Positions 33,885 to 45,870 of a stretch of 64,000 bases of DNA are shown piece by piece. How positions within the stretch are numbered: the stretch's first letter is position 1; the number at the start of each line of letters is the position of its first letter. The stretch is from Sepiola atlantica. Lineage: Eukaryota; Mollusca; Cephalopoda; Sepiida; Sepiolidae. The notes beneath the pieces are model-generated. The model ran no database searches. It saw only the letters and a list, made by a program, of their open reading frames with translations, and had not been told where the DNA came from. A program made the translations under genes and the position numbers. The stretch spans positions 47,853,749-47,917,748 of the forward strand of contig OY744533.1 of assembly GCA_963556195.1 (NCBI GenBank). Direction: 5' to 3'.

Positions 33885-34250
33885 TGTATCTAAATGAATA
33901 AATGCGAAAGTTTTTCTCCATCTATCTTAACAATATTAACATCAAAACTGACTAGGCTTATTTTATTCTAATTATATAATTACCGGATATATAAGAATCT
34001 CCATATCTTTCAAACAAATCTCAATATTGTTCATTGTCATATTTATTTACGTTTAAGTTTTTAATAAATAAATATTATTTAATATATATTCTAATTTGTA
34101 TTGCAATCGTTTTGTGTATAGTATTATTATTTTAATTATTAATAACATTATTTAAAGATATTTTAATTTAAAAAAAAATGGATAAAGTTTTAAAAACTTT
34201 TGGAATTTCATTTTCAAGGGGGATAATTTACATTAAACTTTCGGTCACAT
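33885..34250 (+). repeat. Family D-like repeat, copy 3 (diverged)
   Basis: Begins ATGAATAAATGCGAAAGTTT and has TTAACATCAAAACTGACTAG, as at 21008-21065, then AT-rich sequence ending in an AAAATGGATAAAGTTTTAAA stretch like 21300. Confidence 0.5.
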
Positions 34251-34254
34251 GTCA

Positions 34255-34480
34255 TTGAGATGTTGAGAACAGACACTGTACTTTGATCTTAGCCAGAAGG
34301 ACAATTACAATAGAAAAAGATTTTTTGTGACAAAACATTTTTAAATGAAAAAAATAAAATTTAAAAACCTCTATTTAGCCGGAATATCTTTTAATGGTGT
34401 GGGTAGTGTTGTATCCGTTCTGTTGTCATAATACCGTCCTCCCAGGAATCACCTCCTCTGTAAGAGCTGAACATTTTTTT
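34255..34480. repeat. U2-like fragments
   Basis: Minus strand 34261-34310 reads GTCCTTCTGGCTAAGATCAA then AGTACAGTGTCTGTTCT, the 5' part of U2 snRNA with substitutions. Plus strand 34400-34480 has GTTGTATCCGTTCTGTTGTC, ACCGTCCTCCCAGGAATCAC and CTCCTCTGTAAGAG, the short U2-like unit. The two orientations face each other. Confidence 0.6.
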
Positions 34481-35184
34481 CATGAAAAATTATAAATATA
34501 CATAGTCTGAAATTAAAACCCTTTCTACTTAAAATGCAAACCAATAAAATTTAATTCTGTTTAAATTTTAAGTTTTTTTATTTTAGGTTTTCTTTCACTT
34601 TTTAATATATCCTGTTATAAAAATTTCCCTTTCATAAATAACTAATTTTAAAAAAACAGCCATGCTGGCTTTTCTTTTCTTATTTGAGGTTAATTCCTAT
34701 TCTAGTCACGTAATATTATTTAGAGTGAAATAGGTTTTGGCATTAAACAAATGATATATTTTTTAAATTTAAATCATGTTTTCGTAAAACAAAAACTTAA
34801 TGTTTTTAATGTATTTTTGTATGCAAAGTTTCACCGTACACGTGAAACGATGAAATAAAAATTAGGTCGGAAAATTATAGTCGCCATCTAAACAAGTCGA
34901 GAAAGAAGCTAGCTAAGGAAGTACTATAATTCAAGTTTATAAACATGATTTTTTTAACTCGAAAATTATGAAAGGAACTTATCGTTCTTCCTTATTTGTA
35001 TTTGTTAATAAAATTGGCGACTATGTTTTTCAGCCGAATTTTCATTTCGGTGTTTCATGTGGAAAACGAAGTTTGCCATTGTTTTAATGTCATCTAAATA
35101 AATGATATGCAAAAGATTTTTCCACCTAACCAAATTATATTTACATTAAAACGGTGTATGCTTATTAAATTTTGTGTAGTATAT
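34481..35184. other. AT-rich unassigned sequence
   Basis: No gene or clear repeat. Two related phrases, AAAATTAGGTCGGAAAATTATAGTCGCCAT near 34858 and a reverse-oriented AATTGGCGACTATGTTTTTCAG near 35014, face each other, suggesting an old foldback of about 180 bp. Confidence 0.45.
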
Positions 35185-35465
35185 TTTTTATTCCTCCCAG
35201 GCATCACCTTCTCTTTTAGAGAAGAGGGCAGTATAGTATAAATTCATTCCTTACGATACCATCCTCCCAGGATTACCTTCTCCTTTTTGTGAGGAGTAGT
35301 GTACTCTCTATTCTGTTGTCATTATATCATGCTTCCAGGCATTATCTGCTACTTTTTTGAGGGGGAACTTTTCGTTTGTCATGATATCATCTTCTCAGTC
35401 ATTACTTCCCCCCTGGTGTCAGTGCATGTAGTTCGTTTATCATGATACCATATTCTCATAATAAA
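35185..35465 (+). repeat. Short U2-like tandem units
   Basis: About four degenerate units of ~70 bp with CATCCTCCCAGGNATTACCT, CTCNTTTTNGNGAGGAG and TATTCTGTTGTCATNATATC. Same family as 21.5-21.8 and 34.4 kb. Confidence 0.6.
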
Positions 35466-36398
35466 GAACCCACCTCTTCTCGTTTTTTTTTAATTTACAA
35501 ATTAGCAGCTTGGTAGATGTGTGCTCTCAATGAACTCGTCAATTAAAGTCAATGGTAAAGCACTCTAGTTCAACAAAGAACTAATGTGTTGTCTATAGGA
35601 GGTAGCGTCCCCTGACAAAATAGAACTATCGAAAGATCTACCAGGACTCAGATTTTGACACGACCACGACAATGATTACAAAGTAACTCCAGCACAAAGA
35701 GGAAGAACCATTACACATATAAGTTATGCCCTCAATTTTTCAAAGACTGTGTATATTTGTTTATGTCTCTATGCTTATATATCTGTTCGCTTATCCACAC
35801 CATGCCAATCATAAGCAGCAGCTAACTTGAACTGTTAGGATTATTTAGGAACAAGACGCGAACTGTTTGCTTTTATTAAAGAGAATGTGAGTATAAAGCT
35901 TGCAAGTAAGTTGGAAAGCAATGGGAATTCGTATACCGCTAGTTTCTAAGCCTAGTACATATGTATACATATACAAAGTTGTGAATATATATTGTCACGC
36001 ACAGCCTTTGTCCGGACTACGGCAGCATGCACCTGACAATAATAAATAAAAAGAAATGATAAATAAGTACGGAATTGTCTCGTTGGTTCCTGGGGCTCGA
36101 GACTAATAACAGGACACGGGGGGTGGGGGGGCGATATTCTCCAGTTCGAGGCATCACAAAAATAAAAGAACAAAACGAACAGGCAAAGTTGTAAATTACA
36201 GTTTATCTCAAAAGTATGATTTTCATTCATTTGTTATCATTTTGTATCAGTTTGTGACAGCTCAAAATATTAAAAGTATAATTACACATAATTTTACGGA
36301 CATTTACCTATTCCATAATGCTATTTCTATTTGTACAAATATGAAGTAATTATTTTAACCAAGAAACGGATTTTAAATTACAAGGAAAGCATACATGG

Positions 36399-36399
<1 letters not shown>
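35466..36399. other. Unassigned sequence
   Basis: Includes a G-run (GGGGGGTGGGGGGGCG) at 36119-36134 and TGTCACGCACAGCC at 35992. The latter could be an LTR edge but has no partner. No gene is supported. Confidence 0.35.
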
Positions 36400-36459
<60 letters not shown>

Positions 36460-36536
36460 ATCCACATACAGACTGTTTCGCTATTTCACAGCTCATCAGT
36501 GCAGCTAGACCAGTTAGTGCCTCAAGCCGGGATTGA

Positions 36537-36571
<35 letters not shown>
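36400..36571. repeat. (TA)n with family T island
   Basis: (TA)n at 36400-36456 and 36540-36571 around an island matching 27441-27513. Confidence 0.88.
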
Positions 36572-36576
<5 letters not shown>

Positions 36577-36695
36577 TATATGTGTTCTTTCAACAAACTA
36601 ATGAACAGATGATTGTGTATTTGAATATATATTCTAGGCAGAACAGTGAGTAACAAGGACACATAATTCTCTTGTAAACTTTAACATTTACAGGC

Positions 36696-36697
<2 letters not shown>

Positions 36698-36766
<69 letters not shown>

Positions 36767-37065
36767 GTGTGTGTGTATACAAAGTTCAACATGTGTATGT
36801 TTATATATACAAATATATATATAAGTATGTACATATAAAAAGTTACATATGTGTATGTGTTTATATATATATATATATATATATACAAAGTTACATATGT
36901 GTATGCGTTTATATATGCATGTATATATATATAAAGTTCAATATGTGTATATGTTTATATATATATATATGTATTTATTTATATATATATATACAAAGTT
37001 CAATATGTTTATATATATATATATGTGTGTGTATATATATACAAAGTTCAACATGTGTTTATGTT

Positions 37066-37102
<37 letters not shown>

Positions 37103-37126
37103 GTATGTATATATATATACAAAGTT

Positions 37127-37163
<37 letters not shown>
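36698..37163. repeat. (TA)n and ACAAAGTTCA minisatellite
   Basis: After (TA)n at 36698-36764, seven or so units of TATACAAAGTTCAACATGTG plus TATGTTTATATATATA-type sequence with variable TA length (about 50-65 bp spacing), then (TA)n. Long Tyr/Ile frames across it are artefacts. Confidence 0.9.
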
Positions 37164-37167
<4 letters not shown>

Positions 37168-37169
37168 AA

Positions 37170-38003
37170 CTAAACTCCTAAACTAATACCCAGACTATTA
37201 TAAATTTGTAACACATTTGCGTGGCGTAATGGTTGGTAATATTTGATATATATAGTTTAATTTAGGTTCATGCAAAGGGAGAAAAATCGGTCGAAGCCCT
37301 TCGTTAAAAATCACATATTCTCAATTGTATGAAAGTTTTAAAATATGAATTAATACTCAATAAATGAATATTACCAAACTTTAAGTAAATTTGGAGTATT
37401 TTTGAATGGTTTTAGCGGGTATAATATGAACACAACTTACCATATGAAATTCATGCTTTTTTTTACATTTGTATTAAATTTGATCCATAACTATTAAGAA
37501 AGATTGCCTGAATTTCAATTTATTTCGTAATACTTTTCAAGATTAAGACTTTAATATTAGATATTTTATAGAATCAAATTCATATAATAGACGTTGATCA
37601 AAATTGGAATAAAGATTGAAGATTGCGAATGAAAAATGCGATAATTTCAATGTGTTCAAATCGAGATATTAAACAATGAAAGGACGATCATATTAAATTT
37701 AGGCCTCGACAAAAGTATTATTTTATTTTAAAGTAAAAAAGAAATTATAGCGGTAGTATATTATGTAAAACATAATTTTTGGCTGTCGTTTAGTAATAAA
37801 ATTCAACGCTTTTTTAGTAATATCTTCATCTGTTTGTAAATGGCGTTTATCGCGTTTTACATTCAACCTCTTCAATTCGAGAAATAGCGGTTAGTATCAT
37901 TATATATTTTACTTTTAATCTTTGTAAGGGGACAGAAGATTGGTGTAAATCTGTTCTGCTCGGGGAATTCATTTTATCCGTCGTGGGACAGGTATTCTTC
38001 TAG
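37170..38003 (+). mobile_element. Non-autonomous Helitron, copy 3, with nested MITE
   Basis: Contains AACTCCTAAACTAATACCCA, GCGTGGCGTAATGG, TTTATGCAAAGGG-like sequence and AGGTATTCTTCTAG at the 3' end, with the hairpin TCCGTCGTGGGACAG just before it. CTAG at 38000-38003 is followed by T, as Helitrons require. The 244-bp S MITE at 37623-37866 interrupts it and accounts for its extra length over copies 2 and 4. Confidence 0.82.
37623..37866. mobile_element. S-type MITE inside Helitron copy 3
   Basis: Left end TTGCGAATGAAAAATGCGAT and right end read inward TTGAATGTAAAACGCGATAA match the ends of the S MITE at 10413-10643. Non-coding. Younger than the Helitron that carries it. Confidence 0.72.
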
Positions 38004-38029
38004 TATATATATATATATATATATATACA

Positions 38030-38220
38030 TGATTCATGTTCTAAATATGGTTTGTTATACATCTGATAAGACCGATCTAGGTCGAAATAAGTTATAATGT
38101 GCACAATACGAATGTGTGTCTAGTTTTCCCCCTTTAAAATGTATTCATGCTCTGTTTAAATGTAAATTGAGCGCTCTTACTCGGATTCCCTATCGAAATC
38201 ATTCGAATCTGCACACACAG
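38030..38220 (+). repeat. Family R repeat, copy 3
   Basis: GGTCGAAATAAGTTATAATG, GCTCTGTTTAAATGTAAATT, GAGCGCTCTTACTCGGATTC and CCTATCGAAA correspond to copies 1 and 2. (TA)n lies on both sides. Confidence 0.75.
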
Positions 38221-38902
<682 letters not shown>

Positions 38903-38905
<3 letters not shown>

Positions 38906-39250
38906 TATTTTTATTTACACAGACATGTACAAAATCTGCGACACTGGCATGTCGATGTTATCGATCAACAGCTATTACAAACTGAGATCTCATCAGGCAG
39001 AGTCAGAATCCAATCTCAACCTTAGATTATATTCTTTTCAAATATGATCTAAGATTAAGATCGGATTCTAACTCTCCCTGATGAGATTTCAGTTTATAAT
39101 AGCTGTTGATCGATAACATCGACATGCGATTTTGTACATGTCTGTGTAAATAAAAAATAATCATATGTAAAAGCTCTATTTGATATTGAGCACTTTTTAT
39201 AAACCCGGTTGAACTTCTTTGGATTACTACCTCGTGGATGTTTTATCTGG

Positions 39251-39255
<5 letters not shown>
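38903..39255. mobile_element. Foldback family F3, core-less palindrome
   Basis: Arms 38903-39033 and 39042-39166 (TTTATTTACACAGACATGTA, AATCTGCGACACTGGCATGT, ATCAACAGCTATTACAAACT, GAGATCTCATCAGGCAGAGT) are reverse complements with only a few bases between them. The right side continues AAAGCTCTATTTGATATTGA and CCCGGTTGAACTTCTTTGGA to GGATGTTTTATCTGG. It is F1/F2 without the microsatellite core and inner arm. Confidence 0.9.
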
Positions 39256-39284
<29 letters not shown>

Positions 39285-39292
<8 letters not shown>

Positions 39293-39455
39293 TACTCCAT
39301 GTATCTACATAAAAGTTTATAAGGAGATATAATTTTTTATGTATCAATTTTCAGTATTTACTTCAACAGTGCTCGATACGTAAGTAGAGCTAGGTAGTAA
39401 ACTATGAAAATATATTTATGGCAATAAAGCTACACAGAGGCTCCCACGTTTACTT
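39285..39455 (+). repeat. Family Q repeat
   Basis: TAGTACTCCATGTATCTACA, CAGTATTTACTTCAACAGTG, GAGCTAGGTAGTAAACTATG and AGCTACACAGAGGCTCCCAC in the same order as 22785-22940, without the second palindrome arm. (TA)n lies immediately left. Confidence 0.88.
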
Positions 39456-39890
39456 TTTTCTTCTCCAATATACAGTATACATACATAATACCCTAAACCC
39501 TAACCTTAAATCTTAAGCCATACCTCATACGACAATAGGTGAAGTTTTCCTAAACACAACCGCTCTCTTCCGTACTTCAAAAACAGGGAAAAATCTAATT
39601 AGGTTATCCGCTACGTATAACTACTGACTTCCTGTTTGTGACGCAATATCCTGACACGTAACCTTAACTCAAACTTTACTCCAGTGGAATTTTCCATTAC
39701 TCATAACCTTTTGTGGAATAGTACCGTTTTAACATAATTTTTCTACACCCGCATCTAAATAAGGCACAATTCGTTTGCCCCTTAGTTGTACAATTAGTGT
39801 TTTCTATATGTAACAATATTTCGTAGTTGAAAGTATTGCATTCTTTGAAATATTCTTCATTCTTCTAATTCAACATTTGAATAAACTCTT
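39456..39890. other. Unassigned sequence
   Basis: A short CCCTAAACCCTAACC stretch at about 39491 resembles telomere repeats but is too short to call. It may hold more of the degraded hAT-like 3' part; I could not confirm a frame. Confidence 0.35.
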
Positions 39891-40944
39891 TTAGATTCCA
39901 AGAAGTGTCATGGAAGCATATTTACGGATCTGTACACGTTTTGAAATTTCTCCACTGATCATAAAATTGGCGGCCCAAAATCTAATAGTGGATATCCATT
40001 TATACTTAGTTAGGTATATATTTCTATGTACAAGATTCACTCTTAAACTAATCTATCGATCATTATGAATTTTCGAACACAGCTGCTAGGCGTAAGGGGT
40101 AGTAATATAGGTTATATTTAGTTTAATGTAGTTACATACAAAGGTGGTTAAAAGGGGATAGAACACTGCGTGAAAATTTTAATACCTCACATTAATGTTA
40201 AATTTGAACAATAGGTATCAATTAATAAATATACCCCAGAATGTCAGTTTCTTTAAATTATTTCAAATGGGTTTAACCTCATATTTAAAAATTCAAATAT
40301 TTCAGATTTGCATTAAGTTCGATCCATAGTCATTAGACATCAATTAAGCAAGATTCCCTGAATTTCAATTTCTTCTTAAGACCCCTTAACCTTAAGCCTT
40401 TAATTTTAAACATTTTCTAGCATAAAAATCATGTAATAGATTTACATCAAAATTGGAATAAGGATTTTAGACACCAGGTTTAGTATCAGTATATTTTGAT
40501 CTTAATCTTCGCAAGGGCACGTAAAAATGGTGTAAAACTGTTCCGTTTGAGGAATTAATTTTACCCGTCCTGGGGCGGGTATTTTTCTAGTAAAATAATA
40601 ACATCCAGAAGGAATTCTACATCAAATTTAGTCTTCTTAGAAAATTCCAACAATTGTTCAATGCATGCAATAACGTTGTCACACTCTTTGTGAATTACTT
40701 GCACAACATCGTGGCTGGAGCTCCATTTTGCATCACATTGTCTGTTCACAGTATGAGAGATAAACAGTTGAAACACTTCCAAATAAGAAGTAGATCAAGA
40801 AAAAAAACAGAATATAACAACATTAGATTTTATATCACTTTCATAGACACAGACCACATTGAGGCTGTGGCTCTTGCAATTCAAAAACACCACTTCCGGG
40901 TAAATGTCAGTTCCTTGTCAAACCCCATCCATCACTCCAGACAT
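39891..40944 (-). pseudogene. hAT-like transposase fragment split by a Helitron
   Basis: The minus-strand frame 40944-40591 holds MSGVMDGV-stop-QGTDIYPE, VVFLNCKSHSLNVV, YLEVFQLFISHTVNRQCDAK and WSSSHDVVQ. This is the NMSG...C.SHSLN...FF..S..RW...H DAV order of hAT/ZMYM1-type transposases. Removing 39981-40590 continues the same frame through ILFWAANFMISGEISKRVQI to a TAA at 39891-39893. Stops (one TGA in MSGVMDGV, one TGA further on) show it is inactive. Confidence 0.7.
39981..40590 (+). mobile_element. Non-autonomous Helitron, copy 4 (complete, 610 bp)
   Basis: 5' end TCTAATAGTGGATATCC after A. Interior has CAAGATTCACTCTTAAACTA, ACAGCTGCTAGGCGTAAGGG and CAAATATTTCAGATTTGCAT. The 3' hairpin CCCGTCCTGGGGCGGG is followed by TATTTTTCTAG and then T. 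TC start, hairpin plus CTAG end, A|T target and no target duplication are the Helitron hallmarks. It lies in a hAT-like reading frame that closes exactly when it is removed, which fixes both ends. No coding capacity. Confidence 0.88.
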
Positions 40945-41858
40945 CATTACTTTATTATCATATACTTAGCCGCAACAGTCATTTATAGAAATATTATCTT
41001 CCAATTTTTACAGAATGTTATTTACTGACTTCATCTTTCGGACCTTTCGTAGAAAATCTCCGCGAAAAGAATACCCCCGCCCCCGCAAAAGATGTATTAC
41101 TCTTGAGAATGGAATCCATTTATGTAATTTATGTCATAAAAATACCATATTTTTTATATTTCTGCCTCCACATGAAATCCATAGAGTTAGCTATCCGCTA
41201 TTCCACGATGCGCTTTACAGTGACGCTTATTCTGAATATTGTACAGTCTAACCCTAACCCTAATTAGGATAGAACTTTAAAGATTACCCTAACCTACCAC
41301 TCACCCGACGTATCTCTAACCTAACCCTTTCTCGACGTATCTCTAAAACGGACTCACATAACTGACTAGGTTATTTCTTTTTAAATATTGTTTTTTTATT
41401 AGTGACGAGGTTCCTCTACTAAAGACGCTTATTTCACATGTGAAATCTTTTAATATTTTTACAGATTCAAAGATGTAGAATATTTTAAGGAGTCAATGTA
41501 TTTTATAGTCAATGTAGTATGATAGCCAATGACACCGTGTAGAAATCTGGAAGATATATAATTAGAGTCAATTTTCTGAATTTCACCGCTAATACTTTTT
41601 TTCTCCTCCCTTCCTTATAAGCAGTTCCCTCAATTTAACGTTATTTGACATACTTCCACAATAACTTTTCTACAGCACGTTTTATAATCTGTATATTAAT
41701 AGCACTGTGCTGTGTGAAAATTGGTAAGATGCCAAGGTTTGATTTCCGTCTGATGGCATAAGTGTAAGTGAACAATAGATCAAATAAGATTTGAATTCGG
41801 CAGAATATTCCATCGAGTGTGTCTGTTAGGCAATCATGCATTTTATTTTCATTTATAA
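40945..41858. other. Unassigned sequence
   Basis: Contains CTAACCCTAACCCTAA at 41249-41264 and ACCTAACCC further on. Two open frames (to 41028 and 41015-41251) are without recognisable domains. Confidence 0.4.
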
Positions 41859-41900
41859 CTAGCTGGACCCGTCCCCCGGCGTTGCCCGAGAGAAATGTAA
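41859..41900 (-). mobile_element. Helitron-type 3' end, second family
   Basis: Minus strand: CTCGGGCAACGCCGGGGGAC, GGGTCCAGCTAG then T. The hairpin CTCGG/CCGGG and terminal CTAG followed by T fit a Helitron 3' terminus of the common CCGGGCAACGCCGGG type. The element would extend to higher coordinates; its 5' end was not found. Confidence 0.6.
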
Positions 41901-42451
41901 AAGAATGAATTAAAGAGTGTAAACATCCGGTCGAACGCAAATAGGTCACATTTTGGAATTGTTGCAGGGTGAAAGGAGGAAGAAAGGAATGCAGCAAAGA
42001 GGGAGATACAGTTGTAGGAGTCTTTCTGCCCATCCCATGGTACCGGTATTTACTCAGAATTTTTGTTTTGGATTTAAAACCCGCTCTATCTAAAATTAAA
42101 GAGGCATACCGAGCCGTATTAAATCCAATTCCCACCCGGTTATCGTTGTTTAGAAATTCCATTTATTTTAGACAGGCATGAAAAATGGAAAAAAGAAAAA
42201 AGAAAAATGAGTATGACTTCTGAGTACTAGTGAAACACACAAATGTAATTAAGGTAGTCTACAGTAAATCATGTTGGTTTGAAGGAAAATGATGTTATTC
42301 ATAATAGGTATAGTACTAAATATTACAGTAATTGTTTTCCAAATTACTACATGGTAACATTGAATATAAAAAATCCAGCCCTTAGTCCTCCCTTCCCCAT
42401 CCCTCGAAGGCGGAAGTATAACAATAGAAGAAAATAATAAAAATAAATTGT

Positions 42452-42524
42452 AGGAGACCACTGGGATTGAACCATAAACCTTTTGGTCTTGGAGCTACGC
42501 TGTTACCGTTGAGGCCACGAAAGC
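42452..42524 (-). tRNA. tRNA-derived SINE head
   Basis: Minus strand: A box TGGCCTCAACGG (42517-42506), B box GGTTCAATCCC (42473-42463) matching the GGTTCRANNCC consensus, and a T-rich stretch after about 42450. The intervening region does not give a clean anticodon arm, so it is called a SINE head or tRNA pseudogene. Confidence 0.55.
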
Positions 42525-43369
42525 GAATATAAAATTTAAGTAAAATTAGGTCATCTAAACCAAGGCAGCCGGTAGTTGGCATGTATTATCATTTACGATA
42601 CGCCATAAGGCGACCAAATCTAGGGGCTATCATTCGCACATTTTGGATCATTTCTATTCCAAGTAATCGATGTATTTTTCTAATATTTAGATATTATGCG
42701 TGTGAAAGGAGGAGGATTCAGGAAATGTTCACTTTATGGCCTTATGTTGAGTATCTTGGCGTATATTGACTTAATTCGGAAGTCGAGTCGTTGAAGAAAT
42801 TGTAGTCGCCATGTTGAATGTCGAAATACAGAATGAACTATGTTCGTTAATTGCATTCTCTAAAAACTGGAATGAGTATAAATGTATACGAATAGGTTAC
42901 GGTAACGTAATCGATATTTTCGAAAAAATCAACGGAATTGGCGGGAGGGTCAATTAAATATTTGCGTAATGTTTTGTATTGTGTAGTAAATTAATAGCAG
43001 ACAAATTGTAAAAACTAACGGACATTTTTTAAAGAAATAGACGTTTATGATTAGTTTCCGGTGACGATTGGAGGAGTGTCAGTACTTAAATATTTTGGGG
43101 GAAAGTTTTGCTACCACCTATATGGAGTATGCTTTTAGGAGAGTCGAAGATGGTGGGTGAAAAGTAATATTTAGTGTTAGCTGGAGAAAAATAATAACAC
43201 ATTTATTAAAACACGACTGAGTAAATAAGCGTAATTAATTTAGTGGTGAGTTTAAGTAGCCTGTGATGCATGTGGTTTTTATCTTATTCTTCGAGAAGGT
43301 ACAGTGGGCAATTGTTTTAACTTTATATATTAGATGTAACAGTTAGGACTTCTGTAAAATATGAAGAAC
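42525..43369. other. Unassigned sequence, possibly Helitron interior
   Basis: Lies between two like-oriented Helitron-type 3' ends (41859 and about 43375), so it may be the body of the first. No coding recognised. Confidence 0.35.
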
Positions 43370-43405
43370 TATATTATATACCCGGCGTTGCCCTGTACTC
43401 AGTTT
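43370..43405 (-). mobile_element. Second Helitron-type 3' end
   Basis: Minus strand: ACAGGGCAACGCCGGGTATA then TAATATAG. Same GGGCAACGCC hairpin loop as 41859-41900, with the terminal C of CTAG changed to A. Confidence 0.5.
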
Positions 43406-43631
43406 ACTTTCAATATTTTAATTACTTTTTTAGTTCCAATCAAAGGGAAATAATTTTATATGAACGAATACAGATTTAAGATGGTCGCCATTTTTAAATA
43501 ATTCCGACACGGAGAAAGTATTTTCTTAAAGAAAATCGAATTACATTTTATTCTTCTTAGCAACATGCTGAAACGATCCACTTGTATAGCTGTAACATAT
43601 ATTCGGCATATGTGACACCTGTGCAACGACG

Positions 43632-43634
<3 letters not shown>

Positions 43635-43714
<80 letters not shown>

Positions 43715-43720
43715 GGGGGG
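43635..43720. repeat. (TA)n(TG)n microsatellite
   Basis: (TA)n to about 43700, then (GT)n and a G7 run. Confidence 0.96.
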
Positions 43721-45599
43721 TAGATTCATAATATACAAATATGGAACCTAAATAGAGATAGGGATTTTTTCTTTTGAGAACTATAACATTTTCACAGTGA
43801 TTTATCTTTGTTTTTTTTTATTATTCATTTTACTTGTATTTTTTTGGCGGATTTAAATGTGAAGTTCGTTCTTTTGTTGAAATGTATTTACGCACGATCT
43901 TCTCTTAGTATGTTATTATTTTTGTTAACTCTAAAAGAAAGATCATCATGAATCCATGTATTAAGATGCAAACAAACAGTTTAACTGGAAATTCCATAGG
44001 TCATCCTACATCAATCTGTGTAATTTACTGTTGAAAATAAAATTCATTTTTCAATAATAAATATATGCCAGGATCAACATTATTAAATAAAAATGACTCT
44101 TTCATCTTCCGTAAAAATCATTGTCATTATCAGCTAAATATTATTCAAATAAATTAAATGAGTATTTTTTCTATGTTTATTGTTTGTAAATTGTAGCAAT
44201 TTAATTTTTTTGAAAACAATAAATATTCTCTGTCCTCCGTAAAAATAATTGTAAGCAGAATATTCACTTTTTGAAATATATTTATTTAAAATTATACGGT
44301 TTTAGGCGACGGGGCGATATAATTTGATTTGGGAACAATTCATTTTTAAATTGGTAGAGTCGGAATCTTTTAGCATAGACACATCAGATTAATCATACGT
44401 AAACTTTGCTAACCGGAAAATCACATGTTTAATACGTGTGAAAGGTGATAACATACGTACGCACATGAAGTCCCTTAGCGTATTATTATATAAGTTATTC
44501 TAAGAAAATCCATAAAGAAATATCCAACCAAATAAATATATATGAAAACATAAGAAAATATTGACTGATGGAGTTATGAAAGCTAGAGTGTATAGTTTCA
44601 GGTTTCCAAAATAACATATGCCTGTTCTTTATCTCTCCTGAATTAAATCCAGTCTAATAATAATCTCTGCGAGCATTTACGTATCAAAATCAATTTTTTA
44701 TATAGTTTTGGATAGCCATGTGACACTATATTACCCCGGAAATGTATCGCTGTGTCGAATCTCGATTAGAGGCACCATTTTAACAATATATATGCCGTGG
44801 TCACGAGGGTAAGCCTGGGGAGGCGCTAGTGTCGCATTCGTTCTGACCAGTTACTCTGCGCCCATGCTGTGAATTTCGATCCGCAAAACTATTATATTGA
44901 CGTTGCTGATCCGAACAGCGAAAGCGTATGTTCATATTACTTCTCTGTTTTGTAAGAGAAATGTTTTCTGTATTTCAGGGAAGGAAAATTCATGAGTATG
45001 CAAGCTGAAAGGATTGACTGAGTAAAAACTGGATGTGACATTTGTGTCTTAGAAAAAATATGATGTATGTTTAAGATTCCATTTTATCAACCAAACGATT
45101 CTACCTGATTTCCTCGTAACCAAGTCGCTGTCAGTCTCTCAGACACATGTCTATCGCATTTTTCCTCACAAAGATAGAGATAGGCTCTTATTAAAAGACA
45201 TACCTCTTTCTTGATTACTCCATCAAACCGAATGGTGACTTTTGTTTACCTTTGAAAGTGTTCATAGCAGAAAACAAAAACTATCACAAACTGGATCACG
45301 CTGACCGCAGCTATGATTTCCTGCCCGTAAGCACTTACCGATTCCTCAAGGCATTCTAAAAAATGGCCAGCTAGCATTGATAGAGTGTTACATTAGAATT
45401 AACATTTTATCTTCATTTCATCGAAACTCGCCAAATCGATAAGTGCATTTACTTATGAATAGCAGGCGTTTACCGTTACGGATGGCTCACATAACCTATA
45501 CTTTGACTCCATCTCCTCTAAACACTATCCCAGTATACTATAACTAAACGGACAATGACAAAGCCGTAAAATATAAATATAAATGAAAATAAATGACAT
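43721..45599. other. Unassigned AT-rich sequence
   Basis: About 1.9 kb without a recognisable gene or repeat. An AATAAATATNCT...GTAAAAATNATTGT phrase recurs at 44040-44230, a weak duplication. Confidence 0.35.
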
Positions 45600-45870
45600 T
45601 GAATCTGCTCAGATGAACTCGCTGCGCTTGTACCAGCTCAACGTAAATACTCTCGAGCCACCCGACTAGCAGCAAAATCTCACCCCTTTACTGTAGAAAT
45701 CCCTAGGTGCCAAAAGATTTTCTTTTCTGATAGATTCTTTCTTCGGACCGCTTGGCTTTGAAATTTCTTCCCGGCTCCCTGTTTTCACGACCGTACCACC
45801 ATGCATACATTTAAATGTAATTTTCACACATATCTTGCTGCACAGCTCCCCACCAAGGCTTCCCCCAAAA
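45600..45870 (+). mobile_element. LINE C-terminal fragment
   Basis: Aligns with 51310-51560 (LINE copy C): AGCAAAATCTCACCCCTTTA against AGCAAAATCCCACACCTTCA, CGGCTCCCTGTTTTCACGAC against CTGCTCCCTGTTTTCCTGAC, and ACATTTAAATGTAA in both. Translates in pieces to FLRTAWL-NFFPAPCFHD and FKCNFHTYLAAQLP, the family tail. Confidence 0.7.

Noticed and set aside
35992..36150. Possible LTR edge (TGTCACGCACAGCC) with a G-rich tract
   Set aside because: No opposite terminus, target duplication or partner LTR found.
39485..39525. CCCTAAACCCTAACC telomere-like sequence
   Set aside because: Too short and imperfect; the same holds for 41249-41264.
41641..42162. 173-codon minus-strand frame
   Set aside because: Crosses a Helitron-type 3' terminus and shows no domain; most likely fortuitous.
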